Counted from the stretch's first letter, positions 1 through 12,865 are shown. The stretch is 64,000 nucleotides of DNA from Flaccisagitta enflata (GCA_965153355.1 OZ231128.1:35712001-35776000); one strand, 5' to 3'. Program-made: numbers and translations. The notes: a model not told the origin generated them from the sequence alone.

Positions 1-372
1 TTCGAGCATGATTGCACGTAAATACATGGAAGGAAGAGTTCAACGTAGTAAATATTCAACGAAAACAAATGCTATCTAAAATCAAATGAACAAAAGTGTA
101 TCTTGTTTGTTATCCAACATTAATTTGGCCTTTCCTCTGACTATGTCAGCCATCATTGTCCAATGTTCATATTCCTCCATTTGTGCCACGCCCATCATCC
201 CTTTAACAAAGTAATTCCGCCAAACTGACATCCGGGTGCATCCTTGGCCATCCATGGCTTCAGCATCGCTTCAGTCTTCAGACGAGTTGGTCAGTCTATG
301 CTTCCCGTGTTTTGTAATCCATGATTTAACCATGTCTGTCATCATATTTGTCATCTAGTTGGCCAAATCTTT

Positions 373-374
<2 letters not shown>

Positions 375-445
<71 letters not shown>
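375..445. repeat. (AG)n microsatellite
   Basis: About 35 dinucleotides. The rest of 1-1030 shows no gene or recognised element. Confidence 0.95.
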
Positions 446-446
<1 letters not shown>

Positions 447-1030
447 GGAGAAATAGGATATATAAAGCCAGAAAAGGAATGAAGGAGGGATAAAATCTAA
501 GAAAAGGCAAAACCCAGCTGTTTAACGAGGTCGAAATCTTGCCGTCTGAATCACAAATCGCCACCACAGTTTTTTTGAGGCGCGAGGGGAAAAGCAGCAG
601 AAAAAACTTACATGATGTTGACTTTGAGGGTTGGGCCATCGGTCTGACGAGTGAATATCTAATTTACATAAACATAATCATTAACATTAACCATGTTCTT
701 TATTTCGATTGCTGGTAGTACCCAAAATTCTAGGAAGATAAATGACACTTCAAACTCAAAATGAATGTTTGCTTAGTCAGTTTTGCTAATGGAAAACTAG
801 GAGTGATGCGCGTTGTAAGTTACAACTTGTAACTAGTCAGTGAGCCCTTCACGGCCCTCTTTCACATATTCCAGTTTGAATATAGTGAGGGATGTTGTTC
901 CACTAGGACCTAAATTTCCTTAGTATTATCGAACAAACGCGCGATGGTTAATTGATTACTCAGTGAAGCTTAGACCCGGGTTTCACAGGTTATTCAATGT
1001 GCAAGTGCGTGCATATGTCTGTGTCTGTCA

Positions 1031-1032
<2 letters not shown>

Positions 1033-1115
<83 letters not shown>
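1033..1115. repeat. (GT)n-(CT)n compound microsatellite, followed by a C-rich tract
   Basis: GT to about 1062, then CT. From 1185 to 1310 the plus strand is a purine-poor CCCCTTTCCC-like tract. Confidence 0.95.
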
Positions 1116-1117
<2 letters not shown>

Positions 1118-1494
1118 GATCTCAACATACATGTATTACTGCGCAGGCCTGCTTCGAACCCAGAGACGCTGAAACCGCATCTTTCTACCCCCGCCCTTTC
1201 CCTTTTCTACCCCCCGCCCTTCCCTTTCACCCCCGCCCCTTTCCCTTTCACCCCCTGTCCCCTTTTCACCCCCCCCCTTTTCCCCCCCCCCCCCCGCCCC
1301 CCTTTTCCCGGACCGCCTTAAGGCACGGCTTTGCCTTGGCAAAAGCCACAAGCTCGAGTTCTTTGCCAAAATGTCTGCTTGAAGTTATAGTCAAACAATT
1401 TTGACTTGACATTAAACACTGTTTGTTTGAAAATGGAACGTCCGGATATGCAGTGAGCAATTGTTGCTTATGACGGCGAGCCTCCGAAGCCAAC

Positions 1495-1700
1495 TTTTTA
1501 GTCGCCTGCACGCGACTCTACACCCCGCTTTGTCCGTCCGTCCGTCCGTCGGTCTGTTGGTCCTTCACACTTTTACTTTTTTATCAATTTTATTTCTGCA
1601 AGTCATTTAAAGTCATTTAAGAGTATACTGAGTCATTCTAAGTCATTCTAAGTCAATCTGTAATTCTCGAACGCGACTTATAGGTGTTGGTCTTGTTTTG
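1495..1700 (-). mobile_element. Family A hairpin-tailed element (variant with TCATTCTAAG units)
   Basis: Minus-strand copy: starts ACAAGACCAACACCTATAAG, contains decamer units (TGACTTAGAA), a GACG array and ends GTCGCGTGCAGGCGACTAAAAA, a near-palindromic stem-loop. Confidence 0.8.
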
Positions 1701-2182
1701 TTTTAACTGAGGTCAAAATAGAAATATGAATAAAAAAAAAAAAAAAAAAAAAAACTGAATAATCATACCCTAAAAATTTGTGAAAAAGGTTTATCCTAGT
1801 ATCATTTTGCATGATTCACATTCTAATACGAAAATCAACTTAAGATGATCGATGGCCTTGATCGATAAAAAAAAGTAACTGCGAATTTCTGAAAATTTCA
1901 TTTTTGTTCAATGACAGAGGGGGGGGGGGGAGAAATTCTAAGATTGCAAAGAAAATGAAATAATGGAAAACATAGTTCTCTTATAAATTCGATTATAAAG
2001 AGAACCATGGTTTCAAAAATGCAAAACTTTGCCGCATTTGAGTCTTAGAATTTCGACCATAGAAAAAGGAAAAAAAAATAAAGGCAAAATTTCACAAAAA
2101 TTCTTGAATTTCTTGCCTCATTTTATGTAATTTGCATATCTAAAGGTACACACCAAGTGTCCCTAGAGACAATATGCCGAAG

Positions 2183-2386
2183 AACAAGGCCGGATACACG
2201 GCTACCGCAGTCGCGTGCGGGTGGGCAGGGGCCATAATTGAGGTCACCAGATCATTTGGGCAGGAGCAGTATGGCCAAAAGCCGCAAAAAAAAAGAAAAA
2301 TTAAAGGGTGACGGACCGACGGACGGACCGACGGACGGACCGACCGACAAAGCGGGGTGTAGAGTCGCGTAGCACGCGACTAAAAA
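2183..2386 (+). mobile_element. Family A hairpin-tailed element
   Basis: ACAAGGCCGGATACACGGCT, GGGTGGGCAGGGGCC, CATTTGGGCAGGAGCAG, a (GACG/GACC)n array, AAAGCGGGGTGTAGAGTCGC and CGCGACTAAAAA. Opposite in orientation to the copy at 1495-1700. Confidence 0.85.
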
Positions 2387-3022
2387 CATTTGTAGTTCTT
2401 TACTTGTTCAACCAACAGTGCAAAAAGTGGTTCGAAACGCTAAATTCCACCATCAATAATTTACCGTCTCAATGAGTATATAGCGAAACATGGAAGTGTG
2501 TTTAGAATGAATATGTACAATGTACAAATTCATTCCCTTGGAAGGAAGGTCGGAAGGATGATAACGCGAAATCATGGACGACGCAAAATCGGCGGAAATA
2601 CTGATTTCTGACCATTACGGCCCCTGCCCAGCCACATTACTGCCCCGCCCACCTACATGCTGCCCCTGCCCACCTGCATTACTGTACTTGCCTTCCCTTG
2701 TTTGGCCTTGTTTCCCTACCATCAGTCCTCATTGCTTTTAACCTGATCTTGCGTCTATGTTTTTGCTCAAAAGTGTTTTTGGAATGCCATTACCGATAAT
2801 AGTATAATCGCCTGACCATCTAACGATTTGCGATTATTTACGCTCTGTCTCCGTCATTCACTATTTGTCTTAGGCACGTTACGGGAAATGGCGAGCCAAA
2901 AGTAAGAATTGTGTTCATACCCTGTAACTATAATTTTGAAATTTTTATGTTCATAAATGAGGTTATGGCTAAGTCTGGAATAATCATATACTGTTTATGA
3001 GGATCACAATTCTCTCTGTCTC

Positions 3023-3146
<124 letters not shown>

Positions 3147-3265
3147 TTTTCTTCCTGGCATAATTCTCGGCCCCCCGGCGATTCTTTTTTTTCAACTTAG
3201 GAGTGATGGTTGGTGCTTTCCCCATAAATATCGGCGTTTCCAACGTTTCGCTTACGTGGAATATG

Positions 3266-3336
3266 GCCCCTGCCCGTGACCCCTGCCCCTGCCCCTGCCC
3301 CTGCCCCTGCCCCTGCCCCTGCCCCTGCCCCTGCCC
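3266..3336. repeat. (CCCCTG)n hexanucleotide array
   Basis: About ten CCCCTG units between GACC-rich edges; it resembles the GGGCAGGGGCC core of family A expanded. Confidence 0.85.
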
Positions 3337-3932
3337 GTGACCGACCGACCGACCGAACGACCATCGACCAATCGACATTATATAACCATGTAGGTAAGTC
3401 ATTCTAGAGAGTTTTTTTAGATGTACCTTTTCCCAAAAATTCAAAATTTTGCTTAGTGAAAAAAAATTATGTAACACCACCTTCACCGCAAACCAAAAGC
3501 TCTCATCCGTCAAGATTGAGCGAAGCAAAAAATTCTTGCGCCCCTTCTTCAAGGCCAAGTATGATTATTAAGGCCAATACGAGATGGTTCGCCAGGTGAA
3601 TGGTTTGAATGTAGCGTATCTACAGTTTTCTACACATGGAAGGATGGACGGATGGATGAACACATGAATTGATGGGTGAACAAGTGAAGAAACGAACGAA
3701 TGATTAAACGGACGGATGGACGGACAGGCAGAGGGGTGCATGAATAAAATTGAAGATATAAGAGTACGAAGGGATACGTCCTCGTGAAGAGGGGCTGTGG
3801 CGCACCAAAAAAGAAGATGCGGTGATGCGCTTTCCAAGTCGAAAAAAAAAAAAAATCATTCGCGAAGGCAAATTTTATGATTTCATAAATCTGCCTCGTG
3901 ATCTCAGATGTGCCCTCAATAGATAGAGAAAC

Positions 3933-4065
<133 letters not shown>

Positions 4066-4717
4066 ACAAGCATGATAATAAAGAAAGAAAAAACTGATAT
4101 AGAGAGAGACAGATAGACAGATAGACAGACAGATGACCATTCATTTTTATTTATTCCAACGGCAATCAATCATGTCAACTTACCGGAAGAACGGGATTTA
4201 TTAGTTTGATTACCATAGGCACTTGACAAACAATTATAACGACCCCAAAGTAACGGGAATTCGCCTCACATATGAGAGCTCCAAAGGTTCTCATCCTTAA
4301 GCTAGTTTGGGTTCGAGTGGTTACGTTGTTCAACTATCATATCTCTTATTTTTGAAGGGAAAGGGGGGGGAGGGAGAGTTGGCAATAACAGAAATCCGCC
4401 AATAGCCTTACTATTTTCATTTTTCCTCGGTTTTCTACACCTCTAAACTGTTTGCCCTTTGACGTCCACTACTTGCTTTTCAGTCTCCGTCGTTGTTGGT
4501 CCCTTGCATTGTATCTGTTACGACTCTCCAACAAGGTCGAGCATACAGCTATAAATGTACTGTCGCATTGTGCAATGGGCCAATGTCGCGTCTCGGCGCA
4601 CAATTAAAAGTCAAACATCAACAACAACAAATTGCGCAAATGATGAAATGATGCATCACGCCTTAATAAGTCAAGCTGTGTTACATTTTCGTAGCTCAAC
4701 TGATTACGGCTGTATGG

Positions 4718-4718
<1 letters not shown>

Positions 4719-4800
<82 letters not shown>

Positions 4801-4812
4801 AACAATAATAAT

Positions 4813-4886
<74 letters not shown>

Positions 4887-4888
4887 CT
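4719..4888. repeat. (AAC)n microsatellite, possibly a LINE tail
   Basis: About 56 triplets with a few AAT. The preceding GATTACGGCTGTATGGACAA weakly resembles the 3' end of the 15.5-kb LINE before its CAA tail. Confidence 0.92.
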
Positions 4889-5799
4889 TACAGAAAAAAA
4901 AATAATGCACCGAGTTGCCCACGCACATTTGAAGGACGTTAATCAACTTTGTAATTGACAGTCGCCTTTGTCAGTTGCTTGTACTTGTTATGTTGAAAAA
5001 AAAAACCATCAACATTATCGTGATATCAACCAACCAGAAATGTCAAATGGTTACCCTCAGTGTAAAAGGATCACATGGAATTAATCGCTTGACAGACCGA
5101 TCGACCAATGGATGAACGACCTGTTGCTTTTTCTAGCCGCTCAAAAAAAAAAATCAATATTTCTGGCAAGTCTTTATATTTTTTGTCTCTCCCCTGACTT
5201 TCCCACCCAACATTCCATCCCCCTCCCCTTTCCAACACCATACACCCCCCCCCTCCACCTCACACGTTTTTTTTGCTCTGCTTTGGCATCGTCTTCTTCT
5301 CCTCTTTTTTCTCCTCGTCATTCTCTTCCTCTTTATATTCTCTTTTTCTTTTTCCTCTTCCTCTATCTCTTTTCCTCTTCCATTTCCTCTTCCTCATGTC
5401 TCGTCTCTCTCGCCTTCGCTTCCGCTTTTCGTTTTGAGGCGCAGGAGTCAAGTCTGGCTTATCTCTAATTCTGCCTATTAACCATTACGCTCCCCAGAAA
5501 TATCCTCATTTTTCATATTTATCTTTTGCAGCTCGGCGCCGCCGTTGGCTTCGGAAGCGGTACCGCTGCTGCTGCCGATACCGATGTCGTTGCCGCCGAA
5601 ACAAACCGCGTTTGACGCCATCATCTTCGCCGCCGCCGCCGCCACCACCACCGCCACCGCCACCGACATGTGACATAGACGGACTGCCACGCCTCAACCA
5701 CCGCCGCTATTGTCAGTGCTGGCTCGGCTGTCGGTGTCGGTGTCGCTACCGTCGCCACCACCGAAACCGCCCCACCACACCGTGTCTCCTATCCACCTT

Positions 5800-6200
5800 C
5801 GACACTGACCAGGTACCAACCAACCAACTTGTCTAATGTCCACCCAAAATACTAATATCGTGGCCCCATATCAAATCCCCGACCCTGAACAGCTAACAGG
5901 TACAAATCGACCACCTCGCCAACCCAAAATACCAGCAGAGTGGCCCCATATCCACCCAATGACCCTGACCAGGCATCAACTAACCACCTTGCTCACCCCC
6001 ACCCCAGTACGAGCCAGATCAGCCCAGCTAAAGCAAACTCCCATACCTAGCCTCTAACCACCCAGCAACCACCCTAAAAGACTCAAACCGCCTGCATCCC
6101 CCCCGAATAAAAACATCATTGTGGCACCAATGACCACGACCAGGTACCAACTAGTACCATCCAACCACCTCATGGCCTTACCCACCCAAAATACTACCAC
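5800..6200. repeat. Degenerate tandem repeat of about 110 bp
   Basis: GACCAGGTACCAAC, CACCCAAAATAC and GTGGCCCCATATC recur three to four times with heavy divergence; C-rich on the plus strand. It leads into the GTT array. Confidence 0.6.
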
Positions 6201-6398
6201 CGCCACAAACGCCGCTGTCGTCATTTGTGTCGGTTCCACGTCGCGTGGTATCCATTTTGCAGAGCTCTCAAGTCAACGACGGCGACAAACTGATGCCACG
6301 CCGCTGAATCTGGGTTGGAGACAAACGTTAGTTTAAAACGGGTGAAATTTGGAAGTGGCGTGGGCCCATAGTAGGAGTGGCGGGATCTGTAGGCCCGT

Positions 6399-6406
6399 TG
6401 TGAAGC

Positions 6407-6491
<85 letters not shown>

Positions 6492-6510
6492 GCTGTTGTT
6501 GTTGTCGTCG

Positions 6511-6577
<67 letters not shown>
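6399..6577. repeat. (GTT)n microsatellite, likely LINE tail
   Basis: About 59 triplets. On the minus strand it is preceded by GCTCACGGCAAACAACAAC, close to GCTGATGGCAAACAACAAC at the 15.5-kb LINE 3' end. Confidence 0.92.
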
Positions 6578-6579
<2 letters not shown>

Positions 6580-6649
6580 GCCGTGAGCTATGAGTCGGGT
6601 AGAGACTTTGTGTACTAAACCGTGTTATGCTGCCTTGCTCACTGCTCAT

Positions 6650-7400
6650 CAGTATTCAAATGTATCCGGTAGCTTTGTTTTTTGTAAAGTAACGAACTTG
6701 CTTAGTATCCGTCCGCCTATCTGTCCGTCTTTTGATCTGCTGTCTTGGACGCCCCAGTTGAGAAGTAAGGAAACGGATATTTCTGCCCTCGACCCCAAAC
6801 GTTTTTTAATGCACACACATCCTATATCTGTCAGTAAAATGATCCAGTCGCTTTTTTTGCATTTTGAAGCAGTTTGTACGTCACAGCCAAAGTCCAAATT
6901 TTATGTTACGGCCTGAAGCTACTAGAATTCATGCTTCGCTCTGGCGGAGGATTTGAAAAAAAAGCAATATCGTGAAGAAAACCAAAAATTTCTAATTGCG
7001 AGCGGTTTTCGCATTACAGCCCCTGCCCAACCGTCCGCGACTGTCTTGCCGTGTATCCGGCCTTGTATTTCTTCGTAATGTTAAAACGCTTTGTAAAATT
7101 TCATGCTAATCTTTGATGAGTTACGCCTAGATCATGACGTCAAACATTGGGGGGGGGGCTTATCTTTTTCTTTTTTTTTTTTGAGACCTCAAAGCGGCTT
7201 CGCACGTCATCTGTCGCGGAAGTGGCAGAAGCTTGAGCCACAGGAACCGCGAAGATGAGGCTGAGGTGGCGGGAGAAGTGACGATGCAGGCGGCGGTGGC
7301 GATGGCGACGGCGACGGCGGCAGTGGCGATGGCGGCGGCAAGAGCGGCATCACAACGAGGCCACATATATCGCCATAAATAAAACGGCAGAGAATGACGA
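6650..7400. other. Mostly unassigned; decayed family A sequence
   Basis: Traces such as CAGCCCCTGCCCAACCGTCC and GTATCCGGCCTTG at 7015-7070; the GGCGAC-rich block 7250-7350 is a degenerate triplet repeat. Confidence 0.45.
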
Positions 7401-7493
7401 GGCTCTCTCTCTCTCTCTCTCTCTCTCCTTTTTATTTCATCTAAAAATAACTTTATCAATGTCTTATATTATACGAACTGAATCAAGATTAAG

Positions 7494-7540
7494 TTTTTAG
7501 GCGCGTTGACGCGACTCTACATACCGCTATCCTTAAAATC
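7494..7540 (-). mobile_element. Family A terminal fragment
   Basis: TTTTTAGGCGCGTTGACGCG followed by ACTCTACATACCGC, the hairpin end only. Confidence 0.6.
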
Positions 7541-7639
7541 ACCATTAAAGTCCATTTTCGTCATCACACAGTGATTTAAGAGAACCAGAGCAAAAGGAAA
7601 TTACCTTTACCTACCCTCAAACCGACCAAATATAACAAC

Positions 7640-7717
7640 ATAATCATCATCATCATTATTAGCATCAGCATCATCATCATTATCATTATCATTATCATTA
7701 TCATTATCATTATCATT

Positions 7718-7779
<62 letters not shown>

Positions 7780-7811
7780 TATCATCGTCATCGTCATCGT
7801 CATCTTCATCG

Positions 7812-7844
<33 letters not shown>

Positions 7845-7890
7845 ATTCATCATCGTCATCCTCGTTATCATCATCATCATTGTCATCATG
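7640..7890. repeat. (ATC)n microsatellite with ATT/GTC variants
   Basis: TCATTATCAT hexamers give way to pure ATC and then CATCGT units. Confidence 0.93.
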
Positions 7891-8563
7891 CGATTGCATA
7901 TGAGTTTCACGTTTGAGGTTGTCCCAGGAGAGACGTTGGAGGTTTGAGTGGAAATGCATGACTGTCATCGGAGAGGAAAAGGCACAGCTTTTCATATGCA
8001 AATTGTTTCTACAAAGCTGACGACACTGACGACGAAAACGTCCACCATGACGACGAATAAAACGACAACAACGATCAAAAATGCCAAGGATGAGGGAGTT
8101 ACTCAATCCCATCCCATGGATCGAAGAAGGGGGGGATATTTGATATGGCTGGGAACGGATCTTTAAGAAGTGGAGGGCGCCAGTGGTGGAAGGGGGGTGT
8201 GGATGGGTGGGTGGGAAAGAGAGGACAGCAAGCTGATAGATATAAGAGGGGAGAGGTGCATTTTGAGGGGAGGAACGACCTTATTTCTTATATCAATAGT
8301 CGCGTATGGAGGGACTTCAACAAAGGTATGGCTAACCAACTAACCGTCAGACGGACCAACCAAACGAAATAGTGTCGTGTAGACTCGCATCAATGTGATA
8401 TGACTAAAAACTCATCATGGAAGCCTTATTAAGTTATCTTATTTTCATTTTCAAACGTTGGGTTTTCTTGCTTACGCTGCTTAAATCAGGATCAAGTGCA
8501 TAAAATCTCAATGACCGGATAATATGATCTCGCATTCAAGTGCATTATTCAAGAAGAGGAGAA

Positions 8564-8797
<234 letters not shown>

Positions 8798-9122
8798 ACG
8801 CGCGCGCTGTTTTTGATCCATCCATTTTGGCAAAAAAGAGATATCAATTTATCACATTGTATATGTTTCCGAGCTTGATTTCATTTTGTCTGGCATTGCC
8901 GACTGTTTAGCCATTTTGCATTGACTGAAAATTACATTAAGTCATTCATCATGTGCACGTGTCCACTGTCTAGTCAGAACTTCCGGTTTCTGGCTCACCA
9001 TTCATGTTATTGGATTCCTGCCTCGTTTTTCATTGTCCCTTGTTGGTTGTTAAGAGGTCTTAATCGGGCAAGCTTTACTTAGAAACACGTACATGATAGC
9101 ATCATGGCCTTCGATCATGTAC

Positions 9123-9190
9123 GTCTTCGTCTTCGTTTTCGTCTTCGTCTTCGTCTTCGTCTTCGTCTTCGTTTTCGTCTTCTTCTTCGT
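9123..9190. repeat. (CTTCGT)n hexanucleotide array
   Basis: About ten units with one-base variants. Confidence 0.88.
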
Positions 9191-9268
9191 GACTTCGTCT
9201 TCGCCTTTCATTCGTCTTGTCAAGTTTTTGTCCATCTCCACCTAAGAATAGAAGTAACATCGCATTTT

Positions 9269-9330
9269 TGCTAATTAGCGCCTGGGCGCTTAAAAAAATC
9301 ACGAACTTACATTGCCATTTTTAGCCCCCA
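9269..9330. repeat. Fragment of the CTAATTAGCGCC MITE
   Basis: It contains CTAATTAGCGCCTGGGCGCTT then an AAAAAATCACGA-type stretch and ACATTGCCATTTTTAGCCCCC, parallel to 25921-25990. Confidence 0.5.
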
Positions 9331-9641
9331 AATAAGTGTTTTATCCATTTTTTTCTTAGTAAGTATTCTGTTGACCAAGCGATGCTCGACAAATAAGATG
9401 AGAGATTTAACAAGTTGACCGAGTGACGGGTCGCGGCCTGTTCAGCCTTAATCTGGGTTTTTATTCCGGGTGAGTGACTTTTGAACCTGATTCGTCTGTG
9501 TCGATTCGCCAAAATAGATCGCTCTAAACTAAAATATGGATGAAATGCATTTCAAATGTATTTGCTATATCCTAGTGTTCGATTTTCATAAGGACTGCCT
9601 TTCTGTCTGTCTCTTAGTCTATCTATCTTTTTGAACCTGCC

Positions 9642-9642
9642 A

Positions 9643-9699
<57 letters not shown>

Positions 9700-9700
9700 T
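9642..9700. repeat. (CTGT)n microsatellite
   Basis: About 14 units, at the truncated end of a family A copy. Confidence 0.92.
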
Positions 9701-9848
9701 AGGGTTTTTGGTCTTTTTTCCGTCAGTAACAATAGGCTTTCTTGGGCGTTTTTTCATTATCGCTCCTGCCCAAATGCTTGATTCGCTTTTTCTTATCTCT
9801 GCCTCTGCCCACCCACACGCGACTTCGGTAGCCGCGTATACGGCCTTA
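9700..9848 (-). mobile_element. Family A element lacking the terminal hairpin
   Basis: CGCTCCTGCCCAAATGCTTG and GCCCACCCACACGCGACTTC then GGTAGCCGCGTATACGGCCT mark the conserved half. A CTGT array (9642-9700) replaces the tail. Confidence 0.65.
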
Positions 9849-9849
9849 T

Positions 9850-10003
9850 TCGTTTTTCTTTTTCGTTTTTTTTTCTTTTTCTTCTTTTTCTTCTTTTTCT
9901 TCTTTTTCTTCTTTTTCTTCTTTTTCTTCTTTTTCTTCTTCTTTTTCTTTTTCTTTTTCTTTTTCTTTTTCTTTTTCTTCTTCTTTTTCTTCTTCTTCTT
10001 GTT
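9850..10003. repeat. (CTTTTT)/(CTT)n pyrimidine tract
   Basis: No purine over about 145 bp on the plus strand except at the edges; directly adjoins a family A start. Confidence 0.9.
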
Positions 10004-10251
10004 CCTTTCTGTATATTTGTTGATGTATGAGGCTGAGATTAGGTGAAGGAAAGGCGTCGATGGAGGTCATCTTTCGGTCACTCAAGGTCAACTTGGGTCA
10101 CTTATTTTTTTCTTCCCGAGTCTTGAGCAAAAGCAAGAAATCCGAAACCAAAACAAGACGACGACGGACCAAATCGATTTCGATCCATCGCCGCCGCGCG
10201 CCTCCGTATTGTGAATCTAGCCTACAGACGGCAGCTCGCAACATGAAAATG

Positions 10252-10438
10252 AAACAAGGCCGGATACACCGCTACCGAAGTCGCCTGCGGGTGGGCAGGG
10301 GCCGTATTTGAGGTCACTAGACCATTTGGGCAGGAGCGGTGAGGTCCAAAAAAAAAAATCACAAAGAAAGTAAAGTGTGACCAACAGACCGACCGACCGA
10401 CAAAGCGGGGTGTAGAGTCGCGTGCACGCGACTAAAAA
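10252..10438 (+). mobile_element. Family A element, near-consensus
   Basis: Complete from ACAAGGCCGGATACACCGCT to the perfect palindrome GTCGCGTGCACGCGAC and TAAAAA; one of the cleanest copies. Confidence 0.88.
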
Positions 10439-10676
10439 TGAAAACAAGGTTTATTCCCTCCATGGGGCAAAATTCGCAGCACACAGCAGCAGCAATATTC
10501 CTATCCGGGAGGGGAATTACACTAAAGTTGGGACCCCCTACATCAATACAAATACATACAAGCCGGCGTTTCTGTTTTGCACAACTTGTACTGGGCAATC
10601 TTCATAAAAAAAGTCACGGTTCCACGCACAATTATATTGTACAAACAATAAAGATTCTATTCAATAATCGCAAGAG

Positions 10677-10808
10677 CTACCGGTAATGATACCGGCAAAA
10701 CGAGAAGAAATGTCCCAAACAAATCTGAAGGACTCTGTTTAGAGCCATTGACACCATCTCATTTGTCAACGTGGCCATCTCTTCTTCCTCGGGCGTCTTG
10801 GCGTGCAT
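10677..10808 (-). CDS. Coding-like stretch, possible exon (unidentified)
   Basis: A 43-codon frame reads MHAKTPEEEEMATLTNEMVS then MALNRVLQICLGHFF and stops at TAG. Third codon positions are G/C-rich and the composition (acidic start, then an amphipathic helix) looks unlike the low-complexity DNA around it. A possible acceptor (gccAAG before ACG at 10796) and possible donors (CCG|GTATCA and CCG|GTAGCT near the end) exist. The helix LTNEMVSMALNRVL has the spacing of short docking helices, but I do not recognise the protein. It could be an exon of a gene on the same strand as the 12.5-kb candidate, or chance. Confidence 0.3.
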   Translation of the reverse strand: MHAKTPEEEEMATLTNEMVSMALNRVLQICLGHFFSFCRYHYR

Positions 10809-10809
10809 G

Positions 10810-11320
10810 GTTGGACAGTGGACACAGAATTAGCATTCAGCATGCATTCGCTAAATACTTGGATTATTTAAGATGCTATTGTCAGTATTGAATTGATTCA
10901 ATTAAAACAAAGATAGGCTCAATTAGCATAATTCATTGTTTGTTCATTATCTTTTTTTTTATTTCAGAAGTTGATCACTAACAATAAACACAGCAAAAAT
11001 TATGGAGAACACTGTCAGCACAAGAAGAGCACAAAGCATACCCGTACCCAGCCAAGCACTACCATGTATGGGTTTTTAGTCGTGATCAGTCCAGCTACGA
11101 ATCGCAAAAAGATAGAATGGAAGTGAAAAGAAATAAAGGACTAAAATTGAGAAAGCTAAAAAGAGTCTAGCCTCAAACCCTGAAAAAGGGAATCACGTAT
11201 TAAACGAAGAAAGAGAGCGAAAAAAAGAAAGGGGAAATAAATGAGCAAAAATCCTGAGCGCTATCTGGAGAGTTAAAAAAAAGAATATAGGAGGAAAAAA
11301 AATGATATCGGCAAGTGGAG
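10810..11320. other. No gene recognised
   Basis: AT-rich unique sequence without conserved motifs. Confidence 0.5.
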
Positions 11321-11322
11321 AG

Positions 11323-11325
<3 letters not shown>

Positions 11326-11418
<93 letters not shown>

Positions 11419-11457
11419 TGTGTGTGTGTGTGTGTGCGTGTGTGTGTGTGTGTGTGT
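11326..11457. repeat. (AG)n-(GT)n compound microsatellite
   Basis: AG to 11416, GT to 11457. 11460-11900 has no gene I recognise. Confidence 0.93.
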
Positions 11458-12183
11458 CATATAGCAAGGCAAGGACGAAGGAGGGAAAGAAGGAAAGAAA
11501 GAAAGCGTGGAAAGAAGGAGAGGAAAAGAGGCAACCTGATCCTCACGAGAAAGTGCCGTTTCTTCAAATTCTGGAATCTAGGTATGGGATATTCATCAAA
11601 AAATTTTCCCGCCCCTTCATCCCTTTTTACGGTTTTTGTCCTTACTCTCACCCTCTCCATCTTAGGCACAAATACGTTCGCGCAAATTTTCTTTTTCTCA
11701 AATTGATTTTCTGATTCGACTTTTGCGTTTGATATGAGGATATATGGAATTAGGTAATTTCTGAGATAAGCTGTCAATTAAACGAGACATACAAAAATAT
11801 CTTGTTCAATTACGTGGAAGGCCGATCAACAATTCCTACAATAGTTAGAGTGACCCGGCCATAACATCGAAGTTTTGGCGTTCTTTCTTCTCGCATATGT
11901 ATGTAAACAAAAACAAAAACAAAAAAACAAAACAAAACAAAAACGGAAAACGATTTCGGATTAGATGTATCCGACGAAGTTACATGAGAATTTAATCGTA
12001 TTGATGTATTTTCGCCATAAAGCTTTGGTATTGTCGCTGACGCAGGGATTACAAATGTATGGTGCTTTCCATGGCCGTAAAATCTCGTTTATGGCTACGT
12101 TTGTCACGATCGCGCTGTTTCCCAATATTTTGCGGAGTGATAAAACATATGCGATCACAAAATTTTTCACCTTACGAGTTCAG

Positions 12184-12333
12184 GAACAAACAAACAAACA
12201 AACAAATACAAACAAACGAACAAACAAACAAACAAACAAACAAACAAACAAACAAACAAACAAACAAACAAACAAACAAACAAACAAACAAACAAACAAA
12301 CAAACAAACAAACAGTCAAACAAACAAACATGG

Positions 12334-12406
<73 letters not shown>
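12184..12406. repeat. (AAAC)n-(CT)n compound microsatellite
   Basis: About 36 ACAA units (12184-12330) then CT (12337-12406), abutting the 12.4-kb coding-like stretch. Confidence 0.93.
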
Positions 12407-12408
<2 letters not shown>

Positions 12409-12546
12409 GTCCCGTTGCAATTCATATTCCACTTCGGTCGGTGCATCATTGAAGTTGGTGAGATCGTCACTCTGTTCTTCCCAACCCCAACCCCCAGTTG
12501 GGGGAGGTCCCCCACATAGACCGTCTTTATATCTGAGGTTGATGGC
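12407..12546 (-). CDS. Coding-like stretch, possible exon (unidentified)
   Basis: After a good acceptor (tgtttcttgatcAG) the minus strand reads AINLRYKDGLCGGPPPTGGW then GWEEQSDDLTNFNDAPTEVE and YELQRDA before running into the reverse of the CT array. The mix of acidic, aromatic and Pro/Gly residues resembles a cytoplasmic linker. No clear donor is seen before the microsatellite, so the 3' end is undefined. I do not recognise the protein. Confidence 0.3.
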
Positions 12547-12730
12547 CTGATCAAGAAACATATCGCATATTAACAAACCCGACTGACCTGCTCATACTCC
12601 ACAGTGTAGTACAATAGTGTTTTAAAGAGACGTTCAGGATTTATTCGCTCGATTTTTCGAAGCCACCTAATGAGCTGATGTGCTCATAAGCTGTTGTTGT
12701 GGTGGAACGAGAAGTGGAAAATTATCACTC

Positions 12731-12865
12731 TTTTTAGGTGCGACAACGCACCTCTATAACTGGCTGTGTCCGTCGGTCGGTCGGTCAGTTGGTTGGTCTG
12801 TCTGTCGGTAACGCATTCGTTCGACGATCCACACGTCGCACCTTATTGGCCTACTAGGCCCTGTT
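12731..12865 (-). mobile_element. Family B hairpin-tailed element
   Basis: Minus strand: ACAGGGCCTAGTAGGCCAAT, GGTGCGACGTGTGGATCGTC, a GACC array, CAGCCAGTTATAGAGGTGCG and TTGTCGCACCTAAAAA; the end forms an AGGTGC/GCACCT stem-loop. Confidence 0.82.

Noticed and set aside
10252-10438. Family A as a tRNA- or 5S-derived SINE
   Set aside because: I found no A box or GGTTCGA-type B box, and the end is a palindrome plus short A-run rather than a LINE-like tail.
12059-12180. Hydrophobic frames on both strands near 12.1 kb
   Set aside because: Both strands are open with similar quality and neither shows a motif; chance in unique DNA is sufficient.
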